The position numbers were made by a program, and so were the translations under genes. From NCBI GenBank assembly GCA_963716095.1, contig CAVQSV010000016.1:62001-126000 (forward strand): 64,000 bases of DNA. Direction: 5' to 3'. Source of the DNA: Sva-07 sp963716095 (GTDB taxonomy: Bacteria; Actinomycetota; Acidimicrobiia; Acidimicrobiales; Ilumatobacteraceae). Below are positions 35,621 to 43,833 of this stretch, in pieces. Position 1 is the stretch's first letter; every line of letters begins with the position of its first letter. The notes under the pieces are model-generated. The model worked only from the letters and a program-made list of their open reading frames with translations, did not search any database and was not told the origin of the DNA.

Positions 35621-36136
35621 TCAGTTGGCAGACGGGTTGGGCGCCGAGGCCTTCTTCGCCGGCGCCTTCTTGGCCGGCGCCTTCTTCTTCGCTGCAGTCT
35701 TCTTCGCCGGCGCCTTCTTCTTCGCCGGCGCCTTCTTGGCCGGCGCCTTCTTCTTCGCTGCGGTCTTCTTGGCCGGCGCCTTCTTCTTCGCCGGCGCCTT
35801 CTTGGCGGTCGGGGCCGACTTCTGAGCGGACTCGATCTCGGCCTTCACCCGCTCCGCGAGCTTCTCGGCCACTTCCTCGAAACGTTCCTCGAGTTCGTCG
35901 AAACGCTCCGAGAGCCAGGTCATCTGCTTCGACACCTCACGCTGGACGTTGTCGCTGACCCGGTCGGAGGTTTCGCGACCACGGTCCATGAGCGTCTGGA
36001 CGGCGTTCTCGGCGTCGGACCGACGGACCTCACCCGCTTTCACGAGCGACTTGACGATGGATTCCGCCTGCTTGCGGGAGATGTCGGAGAACTCGACACC
36101 CGCATCGACGAGGCGTTGAACAGTCGTTTTTGCCAT
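35621..36136 (-). CDS. histone H1-like/phasin-like protein with PAKK-repeat tail
   Basis: A 171-residue protein in two parts. Residues 1-110 form an amphipathic, probably coiled-coil helical domain (SDISRKQAESIVKSLVKAGE, then QMTWLSERFDELEERFEEVA), resembling the helical domain of PHA-granule-associated and related actinobacterial proteins. Residues 111-162 are almost only Lys, Ala, Pro and Thr, with a 22-residue unit repeated twice (114-135 and 136-157). The tail should bind DNA or RNA. It corresponds in position to the small gene before tlyA in mycobacteria. ATG 36136 is 6 nt after TAGTCT. Confidence 0.85.
   Translation of the reverse strand: MAKTTVQRLVDAGVEFSDISRKQAESIVKSLVKAGEVRRSDAENAVQTLMDRGRETSDRVSDNVQREVSKQMTWLSERFDELEERFEEVAEKLAERVKAEIESAQKSAPTAKKAPAKKKAPAKKTAAKKKAPAKKAPAKKKAPAKKTAAKKKAPAKKAPAKKASAPNPSAN
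35666..35797. repeat. two tandem 66-bp coding repeats in the histone-like gene
   Basis: Codes for two identical 22-residue APAKKKAPAKKTAAKKKAPA-KK units. The DNA copies are near-identical, differing at a few third positions. Such Lys/Ala/Pro codon repeats are prone to slippage, so copy number may vary between strains. Confidence 0.85.
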
Positions 36137-36142
36137 ACAGTC

Positions 36143-36148
36143 AGACTA
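36143..36148 (-). promoter_or_regulatory. candidate -10 element of the histone-like gene (TAGTCT)
   Basis: Hexamer ends 6 nt before ATG 36136, inside the last codons of the upstream HAD gene. It suggests an internal leaderless promoter for the histone-like, tlyA, nadK and recN genes. Confidence 0.45.
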
Positions 36149-36979
36149 CTGCGCTTCGCGCTCAGGATGAACGAGGCGACGTGCGACCTCGGCGAGATCG
36201 GCGACGTCGGCATCGACTCGGAGCTCAGCGCTGTGCGGCGACGGCGCTCCAGCAGGCGTGACACCTGAACGAACCAGCGCGAACCGGCAGCCGAGACGCC
36301 GAGCGAACAGCCCATCGGTTTCGGGACGATCGCCGATCATCAGCATTCGAGGCGTGCTCGGTCCTGCGACGCCGTCGACCATCGACGAGACGAGGTCGGC
36401 CATCGGCTGCTCCGGCTTGCCGGCGACCACGGGTGTGGCACCCGACGCCGAAGCGATCGCCGCGAGCAGTGCTCCGCCACCGGGCAACAGCCCATTCGGG
36501 GTCGGGTACGTCGAGTCGGAGTTCGTTCCGACGAGGCGAGCACCACGTCGAACGACGTCCGCTGCAACCGCGAGCCGGTCGTAGTCGAACTCTCGATGCA
36601 TCCCGACCACCACGGCATCGATCGGAGCGTCGACCGGTTGCCCGGTGTTGAGAACGGTGTCGACGCCCCGTGTCTGCAACGCTTCGGCGACACCCGGACC
36701 GCCGGCGACGAGGACGCGCTCGCCCGACTCGACGAGCGACGCAGCCGCCATCGACGAGCTCACGACGTCGCCCGCAGCGGGGACACCGATTCCGGCGAGT
36801 GCTGCCTCGTGATCGGCCAACAATGCAAACGAGTTGTTCGTCACGAACAGCACCCGGCGACCCGACCGGCGCAGCGCGGCGATTGCGTCGACCGATCCGG
36901 GGATCGGCTGATGAGCGAGCCAGACCACGCCATCGAGGTCACACAGCACGGTGTCGATACCGCTCGCCCACTCGTCCAC
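36146..36979 (-). CDS. HAD-IIA family phosphatase (NagD-like)
   Basis: A 277-residue haloacid dehalogenase hydrolase with a type IIA cap. Motif I is DTVLCDLDGVVWLAHQPIPG, motif II VLFVTNNSFALLADHEAAL, the cap contains VLVAGGPGVAEALQTRGVDT and GTNSDSTYPTPNGLLPGGG, motif III VVAGKPEQPMADLVSSMVDG and motif IV MLMIGDRPETDGLFARRLGC. The substrate is unknown. It occupies the same place as Rv1692 of M. tuberculosis, upstream of tlyA. GTG 36979 is preferred; GTG 37033 would overlap the divergent gene's start. Confidence 0.9.
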   Translation of the reverse strand: MDEWASGIDTVLCDLDGVVWLAHQPIPGSVDAIAALRRSGRRVLFVTNNSFALLADHEAALAGIGVPAAGDVVSSSMAAASLVESGERVLVAGGPGVAEALQTRGVDTVLNTGQPVDAPIDAVVVGMHREFDYDRLAVAADVVRRGARLVGTNSDSTYPTPNGLLPGGGALLAAIASASGATPVVAGKPEQPMADLVSSMVDGVAGPSTPRMLMIGDRPETDGLFARRLGCRFALVRSGVTPAGAPSPHSAELRVDADVADLAEVARRLVHPEREAQ

Positions 36980-37026
36980 CGCCAGATCGTTGCAGTTGCG
37001 GCGTCTCGTCGTGACATCCTGTCGTC

Positions 37027-38211
37027 GTGCCACGATTCACGCCGTTCCCCGCCCTGCGCTACTGCGACCCTGCCATCGACGACCTGATCGCTCCCCCGTA
37101 CGACGTGCTGTCCGACGCCGACCTCGACGAGCTCGGAGCACGAAGCAGGTGGAACATCACCCACGTCGACGTCCCCCGAGAGTCGGCGGGGCCGGGACGC
37201 TACGACGCTGCGGCGGCGACGTTGCGTGAGTGGATCGACGCAGGCGTGATGTCGTACGACGACACGCCGACGTTCACGATCTATCGCATGCGGTTCACGG
37301 ACGCGTCGGGCACCGCCCGAGACATCGCCGGCGTACTCGGCGGGTTGGAGGTGGTCGACGAAGGTGCCGGCGGCGTGCTGCCTCACGAGCGCGTGACGCC
37401 GAAGGCGTCGACCGACCGACTCGACCTCACACGCGCCACGCAGGCCAACCTGTCGCCGGTGTGGGGTCTGTCGCTCGCCAGCGGGCTCACAGCACTGCTC
37501 GCCGAACCCGGCGAGCGGATCGCGTCGGTCACCGTCGATGGGGTCGAGCACCTGGTGGAACGGGTCTCGGATCCGGTGCGGGTGCAGGCGATCGCTGCGA
37601 AGGTCGGCTCCGACGATGTGCTGATCGCCGATGGGCACCACCGCTACGGCATCAGCCGCACGTACCGCGACGAGGTGCGAGCCGACAACGGGAACCAGCC
37701 GAATCCGGCCGACGACACGCTGGTGTTCGTCAACGAACTCGTCGCTGATCAGTTGTCGGTCGAGGCGATTCATCGGCTCTACCACGACGTGTCGTTCGAC
37801 GACCTCGTGACCGCCCTCGACGCCTGCTTCCAACGCAGTGCTGCCGGCGCGCCAGACGACCAGACGCTCGCCGCCATGGACCGCGACGGCATGCTGTGCC
37901 TGATCGGCCCCGATGGCTCAGCACAGTGGCTGGCACCGCGCCCCGGGGCGTTCGACGATGTCCGCTCGCTCGACGGTGCGTGGCTCGAACACGCGCTCGC
38001 CGATCTCGACCACCGCGTCACCTACCAACACGGTGTCGACCACGTCGTCGACGCCGTGACGTCGGGAGCCGCTGCCGGCGCGGTGTTGATCCGCCCGGTC
38101 AGCGTGGCCGAGATCGAACGAACCGCCCGCGAAGGCGCACTGATGCCGCCGAAGTCGACGTTCTTCACCCCGAAGCTGCGTACCGGCCTGGTGGTGCGCA
38201 GTCTGGTCTGA
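37027..38211 (+). CDS. DUF1015 family protein
   Basis: A 394-residue member of the DUF1015 family, of unknown biochemical function. Recognisable blocks are ALRYCDPAIDDLIAPPYDVL near the start, LPHERVTPKASTDRLDLTRA, VLIADGHHRYGISRTYRDEV with the diagnostic GHHRY, and PPKSTFFTPKLRTGLVVRSL at the C-terminus. It is soluble. GTG 37027 lies 47 bp from the HAD-IIA start on the other strand. I see no TANNNT hexamer or Shine-Dalgarno, so its promoter is unclear. Confidence 0.9.
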   Translation: MPRFTPFPALRYCDPAIDDLIAPPYDVLSDADLDELGARSRWNITHVDVPRESAGPGRYDAAAATLREWIDAGVMSYDDTPTFTIYRMRFTDASGTARDIAGVLGGLEVVDEGAGGVLPHERVTPKASTDRLDLTRATQANLSPVWGLSLASGLTALLAEPGERIASVTVDGVEHLVERVSDPVRVQAIAAKVGSDDVLIADGHHRYGISRTYRDEVRADNGNQPNPADDTLVFVNELVADQLSVEAIHRLYHDVSFDDLVTALDACFQRSAAGAPDDQTLAAMDRDGMLCLIGPDGSAQWLAPRPGAFDDVRSLDGAWLEHALADLDHRVTYQHGVDHVVDAVTSGAAAGAVLIRPVSVAEIERTAREGALMPPKSTFFTPKLRTGLVVRSLV

Positions 38212-38239
38212 CCCCACCGGCCGCTGCCGCTGCGCTGGG

Positions 38240-38629
38240 TCACACGGTCTGCTCGATCAATCCCTCTGCAGCACGTCGCAATGCGGTGTCGACGCGCTTG
38301 TGGCGCCGGGCCGGGATCACCACGTCGGCGACGACCTCGGTGCGGCTCTGCGTCGTGGCACCGACGCGGAAGAATCGGCGCCGCACCGTACCGATCACCA
38401 CCACGTCGCCGCCGGCGACGAGCACCCCGAGCTGTGCCGGGTTCGGATCGTGCCACGCGATCGGTACCGAGACGCTCACGCGTTTCCCGTCGGACTCGAC
38501 CCTGGTGGCGACATCGAACTGCACGACGACACCTCCTGACGGCAGTTGTCGCTCCATTGGGTCGTGGGCCACGGCCCCGCGGATGACTGCGAGGTTGCTG
38601 AGCGCCACTGGCGCATCGTTGTCGTTCAT
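38240..38629 (-). CDS. SSB-like OB-fold protein (paralogue without the acidic tail)
   Basis: A 129-residue OB-fold protein resembling single-stranded DNA-binding proteins: VIRGAVAHDPMERQLPSGGV, VVQFDVATRVESDGKRVSVS, then WHDP and VLVAGGDVVVIGTVRRRFFR, and TQSRTEVVADVVIPA. It lacks a Gly-rich linker and the acidic Phe-ending tail that recruits partner proteins, and ends in a basic helix instead. It is therefore unlikely to be the main SSB. A good AAGGAG Shine-Dalgarno precedes ATG 38629. It converges on the DUF1015 gene 28 bp away. Confidence 0.75.
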   Translation of the reverse strand: MNDNDAPVALSNLAVIRGAVAHDPMERQLPSGGVVVQFDVATRVESDGKRVSVSVPIAWHDPNPAQLGVLVAGGDVVVIGTVRRRFFRVGATTQSRTEVVADVVIPARRHKRVDTALRRAAEGLIEQTV

Positions 38630-38636
38630 GTTCGTG

Positions 38637-38642
38637 CTCCTT
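38637..38642 (-). promoter_or_regulatory. ribosome binding site of the SSB-like gene (AAGGAG)
   Basis: AAGGAG ends 7 nt before ATG 38629. A TATGGT hexamer about 50 nt upstream (38681-38686) could be its -10, making this a leadered transcript. Confidence 0.6.
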
Positions 38643-38724
38643 CGGGTGAGGATTCCGTCGGGAGGAGTCGGTCACCGATCACCATAGAGATGGGCTGTCA
38701 CAGAGATCCCTCGACGGCCCCGGC

Positions 38725-38730
38725 TAACGT
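38725..38730 (+). promoter_or_regulatory. candidate -10 element of the Gfo/Idh/MocA gene (TAACGT)
   Basis: Hexamer ends 6 nt before ATG 38737 with no Shine-Dalgarno between, suggesting a leaderless mRNA. Confidence 0.45.
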
Positions 38731-38736
38731 TCGAAG

Positions 38737-39744
38737 ATGGCCGACACACCCCAGACCGGCACACCCCAGACCGACACGATTCGTTGGGGCATCGCCGCCA
38801 CCGGCTCGATCGCAGCGAAGATGTGCGAGGCACTCGACACCGTGCCCGACGCCGAGATCGTGGCCGTCGGCTCACGCACCCAGCCATCCGCTGACGCATT
38901 CGCGGAGCGCTTCGGCATCGCTCGGGCACACGGCACCTACGAGGCACTCTGGGCCGACGACGACGTCGACATCGTGTACATCGCCAGCCCCCACAGCCAC
39001 CACCACGCCATGACGATCGCCGCGCTCGATGCGGGCAAGCATGTGCTCTGCGAGAAGGCGTTCGCGGTCAACGCCGCTCAGGCACGGGAGATGGTCGAGG
39101 CAGCGCGACGCAACGACCGGTTCCTGATGGAAGCGATGTGGACGTGGTTCATCCCCGCAGTGGTCGACATCCGTCGGCGGGTGTCGGGCGGCGAGATCGG
39201 CGAGCTCAAGGTGATCCAGGCCAACTTCGGCATTCCGGTCACCGACCCCGATGGTCGGCACCGACGCATCGATCTCGCCGGCGGCGCGATGCTCGACATC
39301 GGCATCTATCCGGTCACCTTTGCGCGATTCCTCGCCGGTGATCCCGTCGATGCGAAGGTCAGCGGCACGCTCGGGGCCACGGGTGTCGACAACAACGTCG
39401 GAGGTGTCGTCAGGTTCACGACCGGGGCGCTGGGCGTGTTCCACACCTCGCTCGACATCATGAGCGACCTGCGAGCCTCGGTCTACGGCACGCTGGGACG
39501 AATCGACGTCGACGCGCCGTTCCACCACACGAACGGATTCACCGTGCGCATCAACGGCGAGGATCCGGTTCGCGTCGACCTTCCCAACCGTGGGCTCGCG
39601 CACGAGGCCGAGCATGCGATGGAACGGATCCGTGCCGGCCATCGCGAAAGCGACGTGATCCCGCTGGCGACCACCGTGTCGACGATGGAGCTCCTCGACG
39701 ACATCCGCGCACAACTCGGCGTGGTCTACCCCGAGGAACGCTGA
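38737..39744 (+). CDS. Gfo/Idh/MocA family oxidoreductase
   Basis: A 335-residue NAD(P)-dependent dehydrogenase. The Rossmann start is DTIRWGIAATGSIAAKMCEA, then DDDVDIVYIASPHSHHHAMT and GKHVLCEKAFAVNAAQAREM, the family's EKP-like block written EKA here. The C-terminal domain has FLMEAMWTWFIPAVVDIRRR and LAGGAMLDIGIYPVTFARFL. This pattern is closest to the dihydrodiol/D-xylose dehydrogenase-like subgroup, but the substrate is unknown. The first 14 residues repeat DTPQTGTPQTDT. It stands alone between its own promoter and a double hairpin. Confidence 0.9.
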   Translation: MADTPQTGTPQTDTIRWGIAATGSIAAKMCEALDTVPDAEIVAVGSRTQPSADAFAERFGIARAHGTYEALWADDDVDIVYIASPHSHHHAMTIAALDAGKHVLCEKAFAVNAAQAREMVEAARRNDRFLMEAMWTWFIPAVVDIRRRVSGGEIGELKVIQANFGIPVTDPDGRHRRIDLAGGAMLDIGIYPVTFARFLAGDPVDAKVSGTLGATGVDNNVGGVVRFTTGALGVFHTSLDIMSDLRASVYGTLGRIDVDAPFHHTNGFTVRINGEDPVRVDLPNRGLAHEAEHAMERIRAGHRESDVIPLATTVSTMELLDDIRAQLGVVYPEER

Positions 39745-39828
39745 TCCCGGTTCCCGGTGCCCGGGCACGGGAACGGATGGCGGGCGACGTCAGCGGTTCC
39801 CGGTGCCCTGGGCACGGGGAACCGGGAT
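39744..39828. terminator. double GC-rich hairpin between convergent genes
   Basis: Two hairpins in direct repeat: one around 39750-39774 and one at 39795-39823, each with arms like GGTTCCCGGTGCCC/GGGCACGGGGAACC. The outermost arms (39744-39762 and 39810-39828) also pair over 19 bp with one mismatch, so two folds compete. The element overlaps the last base of the upstream stop codon and ends 16 bp before the convergent stop. It has no U-tract and probably acts in both directions. Confidence 0.6.
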
Positions 39829-39844
39829 GGGACGGGGACGACCG

Positions 39845-40766
39845 TCAGGCGGGGGTTGCGGGGTAGTCGGCGTAGGACGCCTTGAAGACGCCCTGGTGCA
39901 AGAGCACGGTGGCGGCGTGGATGCCGGTTTCGGCGTCGGTCAGGGTCGTCTCGGTCCAGTAGGACTCCACCCGCTTGCTCTGCCCGACACCGACCACGGT
40001 GTGCTCGACCACGTAGGGCTGGTCGACGAACACCGGCCCGTCGACGAAGCGGACTTCGAGGTCGATGAACAACCCGATCGCCGGGCCTCGCACCGGGAAG
40101 TGCGCGTTCGACTGATGTGCGATCACGCTGATCATCTCGGTGGGAACGATCGGACGTCCCCACGGGCTGTCGCCGGCGGCTCGATACCACGACGACGACT
40201 CGGTGATCTTGGCCAGCTTCTGCGCGAGCGTGAACGGGTAGAGCTGCCCGTTGTGGTCGTCGAATCCCATGGTCACCGGCTCATCGACCAGTTGGGTCAT
40301 ACCCAGCTCCAGTTGATCGACGATGTACAGCGTCCCAGGGTCGCCGAGACCGCGTTGGCGGCGCTCGTCGAGCTCGGTCGTTGCGTCACGTCCCACCGAT
40401 GCCGTACCGGTCAGCACGGGCGTGCCATCGGCCTTCTCCGCGCCGATCGCGCGCCAACGAGGCGCTCGCTGGCTCGAGGACGGCACGGACCTCATCGCCC
40501 TCGACCACCATGTTCAGGAAGTGCGCACTGACACAGCCGGTCTCGAACCACTGCTGGCCCCACTGCTCCACGGCGAGCGGGTCGATCTGACTGAAGTGCG
40601 TCGGCCCCTCGATCGGGGCACCGGCGAGGCCGAGCTTGGCGGCGGTCTCGTCGTCGTGCACGCTCGTGTGGCCGGCGTACTCCTGCTCGGCCAGCATCTG
40701 TGCCGGCGCCCGAAGTGGTCCGGTCAGCGTCTCGGCGGTGCGGGTGATCGCGGTCTCGAAGCTCAT
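39845..40766 (-). CDS. hotdog-fold (MaoC/FAS1-like) dehydratase, one frameshift
   Basis: Acyl-CoA hydratase/dehydratase-like protein. The first frame gives AETLTGPLRAPAQMLAEQEY and LGLAGAPIEGPTHFSQIDPL, the hotdog signature; near 40471 one extra base (GAGCC) breaks the frame and the next frame continues RWRAIGAEKADGTPVLTGTA, then PIVPTEMISVIAHQSNAHFP, VDGPVFVDQPYVVEHTVVGV and SYWTETTLTDAETGIHAATV. The corrected protein is about 306 residues, probably a double hotdog. The substrate is unknown. It follows aspS by 33 bp. Confidence 0.8.
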
Positions 40767-40799
40767 CGCCTCATCCTGCCAGAGCGATCCCCGGCGAGA

Positions 40800-42557
40800 T
40801 CAGGTGGCAGGTGGCAGCACCTTGAGACCGAGTTCGGCGATCGCCTTCGCATCGCCGGGGATCGGCGAGTTGGTCATCGGGTCGCTGCCCGACTGCGTCT
40901 TCGGGAATGCGATCACCTCACGGATGTTCTCCTCCCCCGCCAGGATCGCCACGAGGCGGTCGAGGCCGACGGCGAACCCGCCGTGGGGCGGGGCGCCGTA
41001 CTCGAACGGGTTGAGGAAGAAGCCGAACTTGCGCTCGGCCTCCTCGTCGGAGATCCCGAGTGCGTGGAACACACGGCGCTGCAGTTCCGGCTCGTGGATT
41101 CGGATCGAACCCGAGCCGAGCTCCCAGCCGTTGAGCACCAGGTCGTACGCAATCGAGCGGACCGACATCGGGTCGGAGTCGAGCTTGTCGATGTCGTCGG
41201 GGTGCGGCATCGTGAACGGGTGATGGCCCGACTTGGGCTGCCCGGTCTCTTTGTCGACGCCGACGAACAGCGGGAACTCGACGACCCAGACGTAGCTGTG
41301 GGGGCCCTGATGCACCGGTGGGCGCCCGAGATCGTTGCGGAGCGTGCCGAGCACCTCACAGGTCGTCATCCATTCGTCGGCGACGATCAGCACGAGGTCG
41401 CCTTCTTCGGCCTCCATCGTCGACCGGAGCGCCGCTGCCTCGTCGTCGGAGAGGAACTTGGCGACCGGCGAGTCGAACCCGTCGGCGGTCGTCTTCATCC
41501 AGACCAGCCCCTTGGCACCGAGCGACTTGGCGCGGTCGGTGAGCTTGTCGAGTTGGTTGCGTCCGTACTCGCTGGCTGCGCCCGGTACCCGGATGCCCTT
41601 GATCGCTCCCGCACCGGCGAACGCCTTGAACTCGGTGGCGGCGAACACCGGCGTGAGCTCGACCAGCTCCATGCCGAAACGCAGGTCGGGCTTGTCGATG
41701 CCGAAGCGGTTCATCGCGTCGTGCCACGTGATCCGCTCGATCGGACCGGGCCGCTCACCCGTTGCCGCCTCTGCGGCGTCGAGCACTGCTTCGCTCACCG
41801 CATCGAGAACGTCGTCCTGGTCGACGAAGCTCATCTCCATGTCGAGCTGCATGAACTCGTACTGGCGATCGGCGCGCAGGTCCTCGTCGCGGAGGCACCG
41901 TGCCATCTGGTAGTACCGATCGACGCCGCCGACCATCAGCAGCTGTTTGAACAGCTGCGGCGACTGGGGCAGCGCATAGAACGACCCGGGTTCCTTGCGC
42001 GACGGGACGAGGAACTCACGGGCTCCTTCCGGCGTCGACGGCACGAGCATCGGCGTTTCGACCTCGATGAACCCTTGACGCTCCATCCCTGAACGCATCG
42101 CAGCGTTGACCGTCGAACGAATCCGCAGGTTCTTCTGCATGCGTTCACGTCGAAGGTCGAGATAGCGGTGCTGCAGACGGACGTTCTCGTCGACGTCGTC
42201 GGCGCGGGCGTCGATCGGGAACGGCGGCGGTGTGGCCTGACGCAGGATCTCGACCTGGCATTCGCCGATCTCGACCTGTCCGGTCGGCAGGGCGTCGTTG
42301 ATCGTGCCCTCCGGGCGGTCCCGGACGACGCCGGTCACCCGGATGACGTACTCACTGCGTACGTCGACGTCGTCGTTGATGACGCACTGCACGATTCCCG
42401 TGTGGTCACGAAGATCGACGAAGGCGAGATGCTCGCCGTGTTCGCGGCGACGCCCGACCCAACCGCACACGCTGACGGTGTCGCCGACGTTCGCGGCGCG
42501 CAACTCGCCACACATGTGGGTGCGCATTGCGGTGGCGGAACTGGATGTTTCGGTCAT
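40800..42557 (-). CDS. aspS: aspartyl-tRNA synthetase
   Basis: Class IIb synthetase. A 585-residue bacterial-type protein: N-terminal OB anticodon domain (AANVGDTVSVCGWVGRRREH and VDLRDHTGIVQCVIND), motif 2 with YYQMARCLRDEDLRADRQYE, the long bacterial GAD insert (about residues 280-410), and motif 3 GGFAVGLDRLVAILAGEENI. Whether it is discriminating or also charges tRNA-Asn cannot be told by eye. ATG 42557 overlaps the hisS stop as ATGA. Confidence 0.95.
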   Translation of the reverse strand: MTETSSSATAMRTHMCGELRAANVGDTVSVCGWVGRRREHGEHLAFVDLRDHTGIVQCVINDDVDVRSEYVIRVTGVVRDRPEGTINDALPTGQVEIGECQVEILRQATPPPFPIDARADDVDENVRLQHRYLDLRRERMQKNLRIRSTVNAAMRSGMERQGFIEVETPMLVPSTPEGAREFLVPSRKEPGSFYALPQSPQLFKQLLMVGGVDRYYQMARCLRDEDLRADRQYEFMQLDMEMSFVDQDDVLDAVSEAVLDAAEAATGERPGPIERITWHDAMNRFGIDKPDLRFGMELVELTPVFAATEFKAFAGAGAIKGIRVPGAASEYGRNQLDKLTDRAKSLGAKGLVWMKTTADGFDSPVAKFLSDDEAAALRSTMEAEEGDLVLIVADEWMTTCEVLGTLRNDLGRPPVHQGPHSYVWVVEFPLFVGVDKETGQPKSGHHPFTMPHPDDIDKLDSDPMSVRSIAYDLVLNGWELGSGSIRIHEPELQRRVFHALGISDEEAERKFGFFLNPFEYGAPPHGGFAVGLDRLVAILAGEENIREVIAFPKTQSGSDPMTNSPIPGDAKAIAELGLKVLPPAT

Positions 42558-43827
42558 GAGGGAGTCAATTCTGGTCGGAGTTGGTGGTCAGATATGCAGC
42601 AGATTTCGGATCGGGCAACGGCGACCTGTTCGCCGCCCCGCATCGGCTTGACGATGACGGTGCCGTTGACGAGCTCGTCATCGCCGACGATCAGGGCAAC
42701 AGCAGCGCCACTGCGGTTGGCGAGCTTCATCTGAGCCTTCATCGAGCGGTGGTCGTAGCCGCGGTCGACCGCGAGCCCGGCACGCCGGAGCTCGGCGGTG
42801 AGCGCCACCGCCTCGAGCCCGCCGGTCACATCGACGACGAACGCCGCCAGGGGCGTCGGCGCTGCGGCAAAGACTCCTTCGTCGTCGCAGGCGAGCAGCG
42901 TCCGTTCGAGCCCGAGTGCGAACCCGACACCGGGGGTCGGCGGACCGCCGAGCGCTTCGACGAGGCCGTCGTAGCGTCCACCGCCGCCGAGCGCGTTCTG
43001 TGCCGAGTCGAGGGTGCCGCCCTGGAACTCGAAGATCGTGCGGCGGTAGTAGTCGAGCCCGCGCACCAGCTTCGGCTCGATCATGAACGGAATGTCGAGC
43101 GCCTCGAGGCCGGCGAGCACCGCGGCGAAGTGCTCGGCGGCATCCTCGCTGTAGAACTCGGAGATCTGTGGCGCATCGGCGATGAACGGCTGATCGATCT
43201 CACGCTTCGAGTCGAGCACGCGGAGCGGATTGCGTTCGAGGGTCGCCCTGGACTGCTCGCTGAGCGCATCACCACAAGCCGTGAAGTACTCGCGAAGGGC
43301 GTCGACGTAGCGCACCCGATCGTCGGGCTCGCCGAGGCTGTTGACGATCAGGTTCACCTGGCGCAGCCCGAGTCGCTCATAGAACTCCCAGGCGAGCGCA
43401 ATGACCTCGACATCGAGGTTCGAGCGTCGTCGGCACCGAGCACCTCGATCCCGACCTGGTCGAATTGGCGGTAGCGGCCGCGCTGGGGCTTCTCGTACCG
43501 GAAGTTCGGAGCCGCTGTAGAAGACCTTCCACGGCAGCGTCGGGCGGTGCTGCGGCGAACGCTCGACACACGCTCGCCGTCATCTCCGGACGCAGCGCGA
43601 CGTGGCGATCGCCCTTGTCGACGAAGTCGTACATCTCCTTGGTGACCACATCGGTCGCATCGCCGATGCGGGTGAACACGCCAAGATCCTCGAGCAGCGG
43701 CGTGATCAACTGGCCGTACCCGCGCGCTGGAGGCGACGTCGGCGAAGACCTGGTTGAAGGCGCGCCAACGCCCGCTCTCGGGCGGCAGGATGTCCCGCAT
43801 GCCGGGACTGGTCTGGAACGCTGGCAC
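42554..43827 (-). CDS. hisS: histidyl-tRNA synthetase with four frameshifts
   Basis: Class II synthetase for tRNA-His. Fragments in order: VPAFQTSPGMRDILPPESGR (frame 1); after about 43722, GYGQLITPLLEDLGVFTRIG and ALRPEMTASVCRAFAAAPP; after about 43541, TLPWKVFYSGS; after about 43507, NFRYEKPQRGRYRQFDQVGI; after about 43421, LDVEVIALAWEFYERLGLRQ, then RGLDYYRRTIFEFQGG and GGRYDGLVEALGG, motif 3 PGVGFALGLERTLLA and the anticodon domain. Removing three bases and adding one gives about 424 residues, normal. All shifts fall in 300 bp. The second half is intact. It lies between rel and aspS. Confidence 0.9.
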
Positions 43828-43833
43828 GGCCGG

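Noticed and set aside
35666..35797. CRISPR-like or minisatellite array
   Set aside because: The repeat is a contiguous, in-frame coding unit without spacers.
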